Shown: positions 10,889 through 21,700, counted from the first letter of the stretch. The stretch is 32,893 nucleotides of DNA from Intoshia linei (GCA_001642005.1 LWCA01000231.1:5938-38830), one strand, 5' to 3'. The notes: generated from the letters alone by a model not told the origin. Numbers and translations: made by a program.

Positions 10889-11491
10889 TTCTATATTGAT
10901 AATCTATTTGAAATATTGGTTGTCTACCAACATTGATAGTGAGAACCCACATCGTGTTTTATCCAATGTATTTAGAATAACTGCATAGAAACAGGTTTTT
11001 ATTTTGAAAATTCAAATTTTTGCAAAATCTGGACTTATTCGAAATATGATTCATAAAAAACCCTGATGGTGAAACCGCGACTTTGAGAAACATCAATGAT
11101 TCCCAAATGGTACCGTGAGAAGAAGCTTGGTGTAGTGCGAAATCATAAAAATATTTAATTACATTTTTCTCATTGATATATAATAAATATTCCTTAATTT
11201 TATATTTCGTGCTCATGTTTACTTTGAACTTGTTCGTTTTCCTTATGGATAATTTGATGTTTGATGACCAATTTTTTTAAAATTATGGAGGAAAAGTTTG
11301 GGAATCACAGCATTAGATACTTGGATAAGATCAGAATAAGTTTTATTAGAATATAATTATATTTTTAATGTATTTGTTATTGCTTTATCCAATATCTACG
11401 CGTTATACATAATTATGTATCTATTATTATTATATATTAATAATTTATTAATTTAATAAGATCTACTTGGAAATTGACGTGTTGACTAGTG

Positions 11492-11565
11492 CAGGGTTTC
11501 TTAACCTTTTTTTAAATTTATCACCCTCGTTAATCAGATAAATTCTTTCCAGCACCCTGTAAAAA
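11492..11565 (+). mobile_element. Solo hAT terminus
   Basis: 'cagggtttcttaacc' followed by 'tcaccctcgttaat' and 'cagcaccctg' has the look of a hAT outer end of a different family from the CAGTGG MITEs. No matching right end was found nearby, so element length and target duplication are unknown. Confidence 0.4.
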
Positions 11566-11634
11566 TTAGAAACATGATGCAATAATTAAATATTTAAACG
11601 GCAAAATCTTATTTTATTGCATTTTAAAAAACAT

Positions 11635-12130
11635 CCCTATTAATATCGAACAACACAAGAAAAATACACACTCTGATACGGATTTTAAAATCATAAATTT
11701 TAATTTACATGTTAAAAAAAGTATATCTTCAGGGTCAAAATTATAAATTACCTTTTTTTAAATGAAAACAGCCCTAGAATTTAAAAAACTTACGGATGGT
11801 ACAGTTGTATCCCGTTAACACACACAAAAAATTTTCATTTGAATAAGTGACGTTTTCACGGTCAAAAAAGCACTTTAGTATTCATTTATTTTTTTTCGAA
11901 ATAATTTATTTATTTATACGAAACAGGTTTACAATTTTATTTGTAATGGAATTTAAGCTATTTCGACAATTTTTAGGATTTACTATTTTAAATTTATTTT
12001 TAAGATTATACACTTACATTACTTGTATTATCTCTAATAAATTGCAGAAATGGGATAACAAAATTGTTTTTAAAAATATATACAAAAATGCTAACCAAAT
12101 AAAATTAAGTGGCAATTATTTATTTTAAAT
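11635..12130 (+). repeat. Ladder repeat, copy d
   Basis: Contains in order 'gatacggattttaaaatcat', 'cttcagggtcaaaattataa', 'gaaaacagccctagaattt', 'cgttaacacacacaaaaaat', 'gacgttttcacggtcaaaaa' and a tail with 'gacaatttttaggattt'. The tail is also found at the right edge of the window (about 32860-32890), suggesting it belongs to the repeat unit. The open frame across 11847-12128 has no recognised motif and I regard it as fortuitous. Confidence 0.55.
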
Positions 12131-12333
12131 TAAAAGGTAATGGGAAATTAAAGTTTAGGAATCACTTCTTTACATGATTGTTAATGAATAGCATTTTTAA
12201 TTAAGATTTTATTATTGATTTATTTTTTTGATGGAATTAGATACGTCCACCTTTGACAGAGCTGGGTGCTGTTTGTACGTAGTACATAATAGTCAACCTA
12301 GTTATTTTATAAAATATTTACCGAGTTGTGCAC

Positions 12334-12491
12334 TACATAAGAGCTATTCTGCAACTAGTGTGCATTTCACATACGGACAATTATTTTAAATACATTTTCT
12401 GGATGACTTAATTTACAAAGTGTTGCAATTTAATTAATGTACACTGGTTCGTATCTAGTTGCACAATAGCTGGTATCTCAATGCACAACAT
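12334..12491. repeat. Imperfect inverted repeat, possible MITE
   Basis: 'gttgtgcactacataagagc' followed by 'tattctgcaactag' (12334-12367) is matched, inverted, by 'ctagttgcacaatagctgg' followed by 'tatctcaatgcacaac' (about 12457-12491), with roughly three quarters of positions paired. A further 'ttacc'/'ggtaa' pair lies just outside. I see no clean target duplication and cannot name the family. Confidence 0.45.
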
Positions 12492-12877
12492 TGTATGGTA
12501 ACAACTGAATGGGCAACCTGAATTTCAATTCATTCTTTGTTTCAGAATAAACATCAGCAATAATATTATATATTTGTATTGGTTGATTGATTGACATATA
12601 TATTGATTTATAATGGTAGTATTTCAGGATTTCTATATTACCCTCTTGTAACGGAAGTTGATAAAATTTTAAAATTCAGTTATGTATACTGATCAAATAA
12701 TCTGTATTGAAATGCCGTATTGCTGACTCACTTTTTATTATTTGATAGTAAAAAGTGACTACATCACTAAGTACTGCTTCTTTTCCATTATAAATATGAA
12801 AAATTAAACTAAATATTATTAAACTGTATTTCATTTTATCAATATAAAAAATGATGGTGAATGCTATTTACTCATAG

Positions 12878-13105
12878 CAGTGGTTTTCAACCGGGGGTCT
12901 CGACCGTTAGGGGGTCGCGAAATTTATCAGGGGGGTCGTGAGAATTTAAACACAGTATAAAATATAAATAAAACTGAATGCTTTTTTAATATTTTCATTT
13001 ATGTGAATTGATAAGATGTTTGGAGTATATAGAAAATTTTAGGGTCGCGAAAATTTTTTATGTTTATAAGGGCGGTCGCGAACACAAAAAGGTTGAAAAC
13101 CACTG
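12878..13105 (-). mobile_element. hAT MITE, family CAGTGGTTTTCAACC, inverted copy (228 bp)
   Basis: Begins 'cagtggttttcaaccggggg' and ends 'aggttgaaaaccactg', in the opposite orientation to the 10657 copy. The interior 'gcgaaaattttttatgttta' is the reverse complement of the shared core. Flanking octamers actcatag and cattatag match at 5 of 8 positions, consistent with a decayed target duplication. Confidence 0.85.
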
Positions 13106-13350
13106 CATTATAGTGTCATATGGTGAACAAGTTAAATAAATATACATAGTAAACAATTAGAAAAGTAAACAAGAAATAGAAAGACTAAATTTTCGATAAG
13201 AGTTAAAGGCGTAATTAAAACGAAATTTTAATCAACCAGTCTAATTGTGTCCAAAATGTGTGTCTGTGTCAGGCATTGGAAATTATAGATTGATTGCAAT
13301 CATTTTACCAATCACATTGGTTTTTCAATCAATGCATTGGAAAATTTTAT

Positions 13351-13376
13351 AATACCAATTAAATTTAATTGGTATT
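13351..13376. repeat. Perfect 26-bp palindrome
   Basis: 'aataccaattaaa' is followed directly by its reverse complement. It sits at the centre of a looser, roughly symmetrical block (about 13280-13440) rich in 'caat'/'attg' words. It may be the core of an old foldback element; no terminal repeats or target duplication were resolved. Confidence 0.5.
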
Positions 13377-13543
13377 TCAAAAAAAATTGATTACATTGTA
13401 AAAGATAGACTTGATTGGAAAATAAATGAAAGCATGGCAAATTGCAATAATTATGCAATAAATTGAATACAATTTAATATGTAGTTTTTATGTCAACATT
13501 AGAATTCATTTAAATTCTTTTTTTATAGCTTTAACTAAATTAC

Positions 13544-15486
13544 GGTGTGTGGACAAAATGTCCCAGACTGTGCTTGATTTATAAAATAAATGAATTTTTA
13601 TATTACTCATAATTTTATAAGAGTGTCTACTTAATTTCAACCATTTATACTAAAATTTTTAATAATGTCCTATGGACGTAATGTCCCTAAAATGAATTAT
13701 TTGTTAATAATAATGTAACAAATTTTTATACAGAATGAATTTAACAGTTTCTATAGTTCCCATAAAAATAAATGTATACCAAGTTAATTGACTATTAAAT
13801 TATCTCAGAGATTTATTATCGTTCATTAACCGCGTTTTTTAAAATTTAATAATTTATAGAAAATTAATATTATTTATAACAAAAATTAAATTATCTTTAG
13901 CTAAATGGAAATATTGAAATCACAAAAAGGTACAACGATTTTTGCATTAAATAGTTATCTTTTTACAATCAAAAGAGAGAAAGATGACTATTCATTGGAG
14001 GTGTAGAGTTTGAAGTTGTAGATCTCATGCTAAACAAATATAAATTTGAATTGCTTAGATGATAGTTTTTTGAAAGAAATTACTGAACACAATTATCAAA
14101 TTAATGATCCTTTGGAAATAAGTAAATTGAAAAAGAGGAATAATATGAAAAGGAAATGCATTGAAGCAGTTACAGAGAGTCCGTTATCTATTGTTATTGA
14201 TATTATGTCTGGTGATCCAAGTGATATTATTATATGTACAGGAATGGAGAATGCATTAACTAAAATGATACGGAGGTATAGGGCTCCGCTGGTGAATTTA
14301 GAATCTATTGCACATCCTGATTTCGCAATTGATGAAAAATTAAAAATATCAAAAAGGAAAGAACAGTTTTATAGGTATGGCCCAGGAAATTATTGTTCTC
14401 TTCCAATTTATGAAAATATTGCAATATTTTTTACAGATTCTATGATATCAATCTTACATAAAGAAAAAGTATGGTCAATAGATGGAACATCCTATATTGT
14501 ACCAAAACCATATTATCAACTGTACACAATATCAATAATTAAGAATCATCATGTTGTACCAGTCATCTAATGTTTATTGAAAAATAAGAGAAAAACTACA
14601 TATATTAAGATGCTAACAATATTTAATACATTTATTATAAACTTACATCCAGATATAATTCTCTGTGATTAGATGAAAAAGTTGCAATTTATGCATTTCA
14701 ATATTTTTACCCAACCTGTAGATTGTCAGGGTGCCAATTTCGTCTAGGGCAGTCTATTCAACGAAAATTACAAAAAAAGGACTCATGGCTGAATACAGAC
14801 GTTCTTACAAAATTAGAATATATATTAGAGTGTTAAGTGCACTGTCCTTCATCCCTGAACATCGAGTTAGAAGAATGTACTATATCGTTCGTGGTAGTGT
14901 TGATTTTCCTGTGTTATTAAGCTCAATATATAATTATTTGTACAAAAATTATATTGGTGATATTGGTCAAAGCGTCAGATACCCCATACATGTCTGGAAT
15001 GTATATTTAAATATTTTCGATAATATACCTTCAACCAATAACGAAATTAAAGGGTAGCATATTAGAATGAATAGTCGATGCAGTCATGGAAATAATACAG
15101 TACCTACATTTGTTCTGACACTGATAAACGAGGAAGAACGAAACCATCAAAAATGGATTAGATTAGGAAACAACGAAAATTTGAGAAAAAACGAAAAATA
15201 TGTATATATACGTGAAGCTTTAGTACAATTTATTAGAGACCATCCAGGCGAACCAAGCCTTGAATATCTCCTATCCCTAAATGAATTTTTATACTACGGA
15301 TAATTTTATATATTGTTCAAATTAAATTTATTCATTGTATCAGTAATATTCTATTTAATTTCATTGTTATCCTTCAACCCATTGTTTAATTATAATCGTC
15401 CCACTACATCGTCGTTTTAATGCATATATTTTATATTCATTTATTTTATAAATCAAGCACAGTCTGGGACATTTCGTACGCGTAGC
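13544..15486 (+). mobile_element. Mutator-like (MULE) DNA transposon, full length
   Basis: A 1943-bp element. Its terminal inverted repeats of about 50 bp share the exact core 'aaatgtcccagactgtgctt' plus 'gatttataaaataaatgaa'; the outermost 11 bases have diverged. It is flanked by a 9-bp target duplication, ctaaattac (13535-13543) and ttaaattac (15487-15495), with 8 of 9 matching. A 9-bp duplication and long inverted repeats are typical of MULEs. The left subterminal region repeats 'aatgtcc' words (13665-13690), which could be transposase-binding sites (inference). The interior is one broken MULE transposase gene on the plus strand. Confidence 0.9.
13905..15303 (+). pseudogene. MULE transposase with FLYWCH-type finger, broken
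   Basis: Several plus-strand frames together give a whole transposase. From 13905 a FLYWCH-like start precedes 'HWRCR...CRSHA' (about 13990-14030, after a frameshift). 'EITEHNYQIND' stands where the family has a HNH motif. 'WSIDGTSYIVPKPYYQLYTI' (about 14475-14535) carries the first catalytic Asp. After frameshifts and a stop come 'DEKVAIYAFQYFYPTC' and 'GCQFRLGQSIQRKLQKKGL' (about 14727-14785), matching the GCxFHxxQ motif. 'STNNEIKG' (about 15030-15054) carries the third acidic residue but is followed by TAG where the family has Trp. The C-terminus ends at 15303. The element cannot move by itself, but damage is limited to a few lesions, so insertion was probably not ancient. Confidence 0.85.
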
Positions 15487-15544
15487 TTAAATTACAAATA
15501 AAAGTTCAAAAATAACTCTTTTGTTAGATAACCAATCGCGGTCA

Positions 15545-15579
15545 TTTTTGGCCCACGGACCACAATTTGGCCACCTCTG
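15545..15579 (-). mobile_element. Solo hAT terminus (CAGAGGTGGCCAAA class)
   Basis: The reverse complement reads 'cagaggtggccaaattgtgg' then 'tccgtgggcc', a common hAT end type and related to, but distinct from, the CAGAGGTGGGAAA MITE at 2740. Its partner end was not found, so only one terminus is annotated. Confidence 0.4.
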
Positions 15580-15599
15580 ATATTATGTAGACTCTAGAT

Positions 15600-15649
15600 C
15601 AGTGGTTTTCAACCTTTTTATGTTCGCGACCCCCGGTTGAAAACCACTG
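15600..15649. mobile_element. Minimal 50-bp hAT MITE
   Basis: Only the two termini remain: 'cagtggttttcaacc', about 20 bp, then 'ggttgaaaaccactg'. Perfect 8-bp duplications, ctctagat, flank it (15592-15599 and 15650-15657). It is the same family as the 205-232-bp copies at 10657, 12878 and 19540, with nearly all internal sequence missing. Confidence 0.9.
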
Positions 15650-15784
15650 CTCTAGATTGTAGAGCATCATAAATTGAAATTGACACTAATTCTTTTTATA
15701 AACCAATAGATTGATTTCAATCAATTAATTCCAAATTTGGTTTGTTTGTAACCATTTATTGAAAAAATTGATGGTCGCAGGATT

Positions 15785-15905
15785 CAAAAAAACTAAATTA
15801 CTAATACAGGTTTTCCCAGGACGAGTTTTATCCATTTTTCAGTTTCAGAACTTGAGTCCTTCAGGGTAAAAACCCCAAATTTCCCTTTTGTGAAATTTCC
15901 ACATC
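15785..15905 (+). repeat. Ladder repeat, copy e (fragment)
   Basis: 'cagtttcagaacttgagtcc' and 'ttcagggtaaaaaccccaaa' followed by 'tttcccttttgtgaaat' closely match the core of copy a at 280-340. Only one or two modules are present. Confidence 0.5.
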
Positions 15906-15954
15906 ATCGTTCTTATTTCACATTGAAATTTGATGGATAATACGATATTCAATT

Positions 15955-17245
15955 TTATTTAATTATATTAAAAATTTTAGCAAGTGTGTAAACAATGATG
16001 GCAAAAATAATGATTACAAATAATATGACTAGGCACAATAATATAGTAATATGCAATGGTTTCTTGTTAATGATTATCCGGTGTCCATAAAACCTGTTTT
16101 GGTTATAAACTAATGATTTTACACATTCCAATAGTAACATTATTCCAATAATTATGTTTACAATATTGACTTTAGAAAGAATAATCATACACTGTGTCAT
16201 ATGGAACTGGTGTGTAATTAGCATTTGTTCGATTAACGCAGGTGACAAAATGAATATTGAATACGTCAGGCACACAATGATTTGTTTTGTTTCTATAAAA
16301 ATTGACATTGCAAATGAAATCTGAATTGGTGCACCTTTTTTCCAGTCGTTTTGGTTTGAGCTAATCATCTGTTATGTAACATTCTGCATATTTGGAATTT
16401 ATTTTTGTGACATATGTAATTCCATAAATCAACGATTGGTGTAGTTTAAAGGTGTTGCAATGATATGGTTTATAATTAAAAGAAAATTTACTAACATAAA
16501 AAGAAGCTAATGATATATAATATATACTCAAGTAGTTTTGATCGTTTCCAATGACCACCCTATTTAATAGACTAAAATGGTTCACCATTGAATGTGATCT
16601 TTTAATTATACTCCAATTACGATGCCCGTTTAAACTAATCCACATTTTATCATAATTGTATGCTAATGAAATGTGATATCTATTCATTTTTATAATAATT
16701 ATTTCAATTATTGCAACATTGAATTGATTGATCCAAGTTGCACCTCCGTCGAAAGAACTGTAGTGATTTCGGCTTGTAGATGTAAATGTTATATAGTTTT
16801 GCAATATTAGAATAATTACGCCAAATTCATTATAGTAGTCTTTTATCTTGTCCAAATGCACATGTCCATTTAATTTTAAAGGTCTCCATGTATCACCATA
16901 ATTATATGAAATGTACATTAATTTGTTCAAAGTTAAAATGACTAGAGTAAAATATAAATGATCTAGTGAATGCACGTGAATGACATCATTTTGATATATT
17001 TTATAGTTAAAATTAATTAATTTGAAATTTACATAGTGTTGATCGTTAATGTACAATTTTTTCACATATTTTTCCCTTTTAAAACTTACATATAATACAT
17101 TATTATCACCATATTCTATTTCCTAAAATACTTTGTTTATTAAAAGAAAAATTCTTACCTGAGCAACTATGATGGTTCTATTTCGAATCGCAAAGGTTTG
17201 TCGCATGTCAATTATATCAAATTTTGTAATTATTTCATTATTGTC
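15955..17245 (-). CDS. Sortilin/VPS10 receptor, N-terminally truncated, with in-frame TAG
   Basis: Three minus-strand exons join in phase: 17245-17159, 17122-16191 and 16093-15955 (stop), with introns of 35 and 97 nt. Seen: 'MRQTFAIRNRTIIVAQ', then 'LYVSFKREKYVKKLY', then Asp-box (BNR) style motifs 'YISYNYGDTWRPL' and 'YSSFDGGATW', as in VPS10 beta-propellers. A cysteine-rich 10CC-like part follows: 'KYAECYITDD', then 'RCTNSDFICNVNFYRNKTNHC' in spaced Cys pattern. Last come one transmembrane helix (about 20 hydrophobic residues from 'LHITILLCLV') and a very short cytosolic tail. A TAG at 16361-16363 interrupts the frame between two conserved parts of the 10CC region; coding resumes in the same frame afterwards. 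The N-terminal half of VPS10 is not found upstream, where hAT debris lies. It is either a decaying pseudogene or a gene with stop readthrough; I lean to decay or base error. Family role: endosomal/Golgi sorting. Confidence 0.6.
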
Positions 17246-17529
17246 CTATTGGGCCAATTTTTTATTTACAGTAGATATCGTAAATTTTTTATCGGAATAT
17301 GTTATATACTTATATACACTTGACGTTAATTTTTTATTTTTTTTGAAATTATATTTTTAAAGTGTCACAAAATTGAATTTAACATCAACTTGAATATAAA
17401 TTAATTCTATATATTATATAAATTTCCTTATATATACACTTTAAAAATGAAATATCTCAAGATTACAATCTAATCAGATAGAATGACAAATATTCGCATC
17501 CTGACAATGTTATCTAAGCCATAAACTAA

Positions 17530-18605
17530 ATTTCGTTCTGCTCTTTTAAAATTTTTCCGAAAATGTTGTACCGTGTTATGAAAGCAAACATAAATCGACA
17601 TTTCAAAAAATTCATGAAAATTTGAGATTAGACGAATTCAATAAATTAAAAAATGGTTTAAAAAAAAGCAGGCTATTTTGTTCACGAATAGGGCTGCCAA
17701 CTGCGTTATTTTCGCCCTGAGACTTGGGTTTTCAAATTCAACTCAGGGCTCAGAGTTAAGTGATATTTCTCAGGCTAATTTAATTATTTCAATGAAAATC
17801 ATCAGATCAGACATATTTTATTTATATTGAATGAATAAGCGACTGTATTTGATGTATAAGATGTGTAAACTGTTATTATTTTTTGAAAAAGAGACCCCCA
17901 AAATAAATTTAAATAACAAAAAAAATAACACGCTTCGCTCAAAAATTCGGGTTGAGAATAACTTAATGTCGGTAACCCTATTCACGAATAGGATGAGTAC
18001 AGATAAAAATAATACTAATGCTAGTTATGTTATTTCAAAATTGATTGCTCAACGCATGAAACCGGTATCTGATGGAGAGTTTATTAAATATTACATAATG
18101 TCTGTAATTGACATAGTATGCCCTGGAAAAAAAATTTGTTTGCAAATATAAGCTTATCCAGAAGAACAGTAACTATTATAATTATTTATTATTTTATTTA
18201 TTAGTAATTATTTTCATATTGGCAAAAATTGAAACTGTTTTATAGTAAATGTATAAATTCTAATTTGCAATATTGATAGTTAATGTTATTGTACATATTT
18301 ATTTACGTACATTAGGGTGTCACATTTTTTCGAAAATTTTAGAATTCGATGGGCAATTAGCACTAAAAGTGTGTATTTTTAAAATAGAAAAACTAATTCG
18401 CAATCAAAAACATTTAACGCTATCTATTTGGAATTGAAATGAATGAATTGGCGTTTGAGCCTTTAAACGTGGTATCGACTTTATAATATTGTAAAAAATT
18501 TAAAAATGTTAATTGGCTATTTAGCCAGAATTCGAGAAATTAAATCGTTAATAAACTTTTTAGAATAAAATATGATCCACAGCCAAAAAAAGTTGAGAAA
18601 CACTG
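17530..18605 (+). mobile_element. hAT transposon relic (GTF2IRD2-like transposase fragment plus 3' end)
   Basis: Plus-strand fragments, frameshifted, read as the N-terminal part of a GTF2IRD2/ZBED-type hAT transposase: 'NINRHF' (about 17590), 'HENLRLDEFNKLKNGLKKS' (about 17610-17670), 'ASYVISKLIAQRMKPVSDGE' (about 18020-18075), then 'ISLSRRTVT' in another frame (about 18148-18172). The right end at 18572-18605, 'gatccacagccaaaaaaagt' then 'tgagaaacactg', is the same terminus type as at 30895-30926. This relic lies just beyond the REV3 stop. The catalytic core is deleted. Confidence 0.7.
17689..17980. mobile_element. MITE nested in the hAT relic (292 bp, TAGGG ends)
   Basis: Termini 'tagggctgccaac' and, inverted, 'tagggttaccgac' form imperfect 13-bp inverted repeats. 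The element is flanked by a perfect 8-bp duplication, ttcacgaa (17681-17688 and 17981-17988), pointing to a hAT-type non-autonomous element. It interrupts the transposase fragment, so it inserted after the host element. Confidence 0.85.
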
Positions 18606-18725
18606 ATCTAGACATCTCTAGATTAGTCTAGACAGTGAGTCTAGACATGAATACAGGTTATTCAAGTACATAAATTTATTATACATTTTATTGTTAAGAT
18701 TTACTATAATTTACAAATGAATCGC

Positions 18726-21700
18726 CTAAAATTTCGACAAATTGAAAGAAATTTGTCGAAATTTAAAAAAAACAGGACAATCTAACGAAATACATAGGGA
18801 ATAATTGATATTAGATATGTTCTGTGTGCAATACTGGCAAATCTAAATAACTCGAATAAATATTAAAGAAAAGTTTTAAAAATTAAATAGTCAATATGTT
18901 CAACATGAACACCTCAAATAATGAACATTTTTTATGTTAACATAATTTTCAAAATGATTTAAAGCATTTTAAAATAAAAAATCAACTTTAACATTTTAAC
19001 TTCAATCGTTTTTTGTAGATTTTTTTCAGTGTTCACTTAACACGATAATATGAACAATAATAAAATTTGGTACCATCATGTTCATATTAAATAAGATTGA
19101 CTGTGGTATTAACATATATAAGATTAACATCTGAGTTACACTCACTATCCAATATATTTTAATTGCAAGATTACTTAGAATTCAATTGTAATAGTATACC
19201 TTTTTGACGTACTGCTGTTGATTAATTGTAAATTTCTTTTTTAACAGTATAGCTGTATTTGATTCAATGGGACGATTTTCTTCACATTTCACGCAAATAA
19301 AATTTTTACAGACACCTCTACACAACAAACATTGATTAACATTCATGTAACGTTCTATGCTGTTCTACATTATTTATAAGTTAATTGCAAACAGCAAATT
19401 AAATTAGAGAAAAAAATTGTAAAATAAGTAGACTCTTTATTAAACAAGCTGGCTTGAGTAACGTTGAAATGTCCAAGTTACGTTCATCTCATTAAAAGAA
19501 ATGATTTATTTATTCTACCAAATAAAATTTAGTCTAGACCAGTCGTTTTCAACCTATTTGTGTTAGCGACCCCCTTATAAACATAAAAAATTTTCGCGAC
19601 CCAAAAATTTTCAGAATGTAAAAATATTTCCGTAACATTATTACTGTCAATAATATATTAAAATAAGTAAATGTATTAATAAAATTTTCGAATTCTCACG
19701 GACCCCCCTGATAAATTTTTCGACCCCCTGGTTGAAAAGAACTGGTCTAGACCCTAGTCATAATAGGGTAGATTAAAAAGTATTTGATTAATAATAATAA
19801 AAATTGGAAAACAATGTCATAATTAACATGACAAGGTCTATGCAAGATATTTGGGATCTATCAAAAAAATTGACATTATGCCGAGATCATTGGACCAAAA
19901 AATTTTTATTTTTATTCTATGATATCCAATATACATTTAATGTGTTTCGAAATTATTTTTTTATAGCTCCATGAGATTTATATATAGAATACTGGGATTC
20001 TCGACAAAAACGTTCGCTAACCCCTGATGTACAGTGAAAACTATCAAAATGTTTCTAAAGTAGCATAAATTGAACTTTTAAATTATTCTGATATTTGATT
20101 TTAATTTCTCGTCTGAAATTGGTTGATAAATACAGTACATATAATTTTAAACATATTAATATTATTTATATATAAAATCTGTCCACTCGTAGTTACGAGT
20201 ACATGATAAATTATTAACTGCGCAAATTCCATATGTAAATAAATTTTGTTGACACAATTTAATAAAAGTACAGAAACGTCTTAATAAAATGTATAATCAG
20301 AATAAAATACATTACGCATAATACCTCATTTTGTCAAAACGCCATTAATATTTTTTGTTTTAATAAAATATTTCGGAAAAAAAATATATGAATACTAAAA
20401 TTTTTTTTGACCGTGAAGTCATCATTTATTCGGATTGAAATTTTTTGTGTGTGTTAACAGAATACAACCGTACAAACTGTATTTTTTTTAAATTCTAGGG
20501 CTATTTTCATTAAAAAAAAAAGGTAATTTGGTGTTTTGACCCTGAAAATATATTTTTTTAAATTCTCGAATTCGTTTCATTTTGAAAAAAAAACAATTGG
20601 GTTTTTTAACCCGTAAGATGTGAGTTTGAGAGGTTGAAATTTATTTTGATAACACCCCCGGAAAAAACTGTTTTCTTAACAGTAATTTATAATTTAGACA
20701 AAAAAAATTTGATGATTACCCGGGTTTTGAAAAGATTTCAAAACCTGATACCTAAAACGGGGTTATACTATATTAGAAATATAAAATAGAATAATCAAAT
20801 AACCTTAGAATAGTTTGTGTACATTTTTTGAGGTCGTTGTATAGTATTTAAAAGTAAATTTATATTAATATCAACAAATGAAAAACAACGATGAAGAGCC
20901 GGTAGAACGTGTCGTAGTACATAATAATTTACATTGAGTGATTCACCACTTTCCAACAAGTCCAATGGATCGCGTACAAGTGAAATTAATGTATCTGTAG
21001 AAAGTCCAGACATAATCACATAGGGAACTCTCCAATTATTAGGTGTAAAGTCATTGCAATCCTTTTCTAATTTTTTTCTAAAATTTTCACGTTTAAATTA
21101 AAAGCAATTATCAACATGAAAGCTAAAGCATGGTTCTCATATTATATCAATTTTATAAACTTTAAAATTCACAAAAAAGTAACTTGCAACAAATAATAAA
21201 TGGATATTGTTATCAATTTAATGTAACGACAACAGTAACCAATAATTAAATTTAAATAATTAAAATTTAAATCATAGTATCTACAATTCGCCAACCCTCT
21301 ATAATGCGATCATCTTCATAGATTAAAAAAAAGTACATTTTACTAGTGGGATGAATAATTGTCTAATTCCAGTTTCGATGGTTATCGTTTATATATTTCG
21401 CCCGTATTATGTAAAATCTCTCATAAATAATTAATAATTTAAACTTCAAGATTGGCGAATTAGAGAGATAAAGAATATTGTACTTGACAATTTTTAAAGA
21501 CGGAACACAAGAAAATTTGCGATAACTATTGCGTCCTCGAAATTCTTTTGCAAATATAAAATATTCTAATCCAATGCGTCCATAATATATTCTTTTTATT
21601 TGCTTCTTTATATAACTACGCAATTCCATTATTTCAAAAGGATGCTTGAAAAGATATTTTAAACTTTTCTCAAGTATCTACATTAAAATAAATTAAGAAT

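Noticed and set aside
11847-12128. 93-codon plus-strand frame
   Set aside because: Falls in a copy of the dispersed ladder repeat, is almost all F, I, L, K and N, and has no family signature.
15955-16368. An apparent independent 137-codon multi-helix membrane protein
   Set aside because: Only its last part (15955-16093) is in the coding frame, as the final sortilin exon. The upstream portion overlaps the cysteine-rich coding frame of the same gene in a different phase and is an out-of-frame shadow plus intron.
21363-21629. 88-codon frame ending 'HRNWN'
   Set aside because: It is REV3 exon 18 read through its donor into the intron. The splice at 21484 joins to 'KKLEKDCND' in phase and restores the family sequence.
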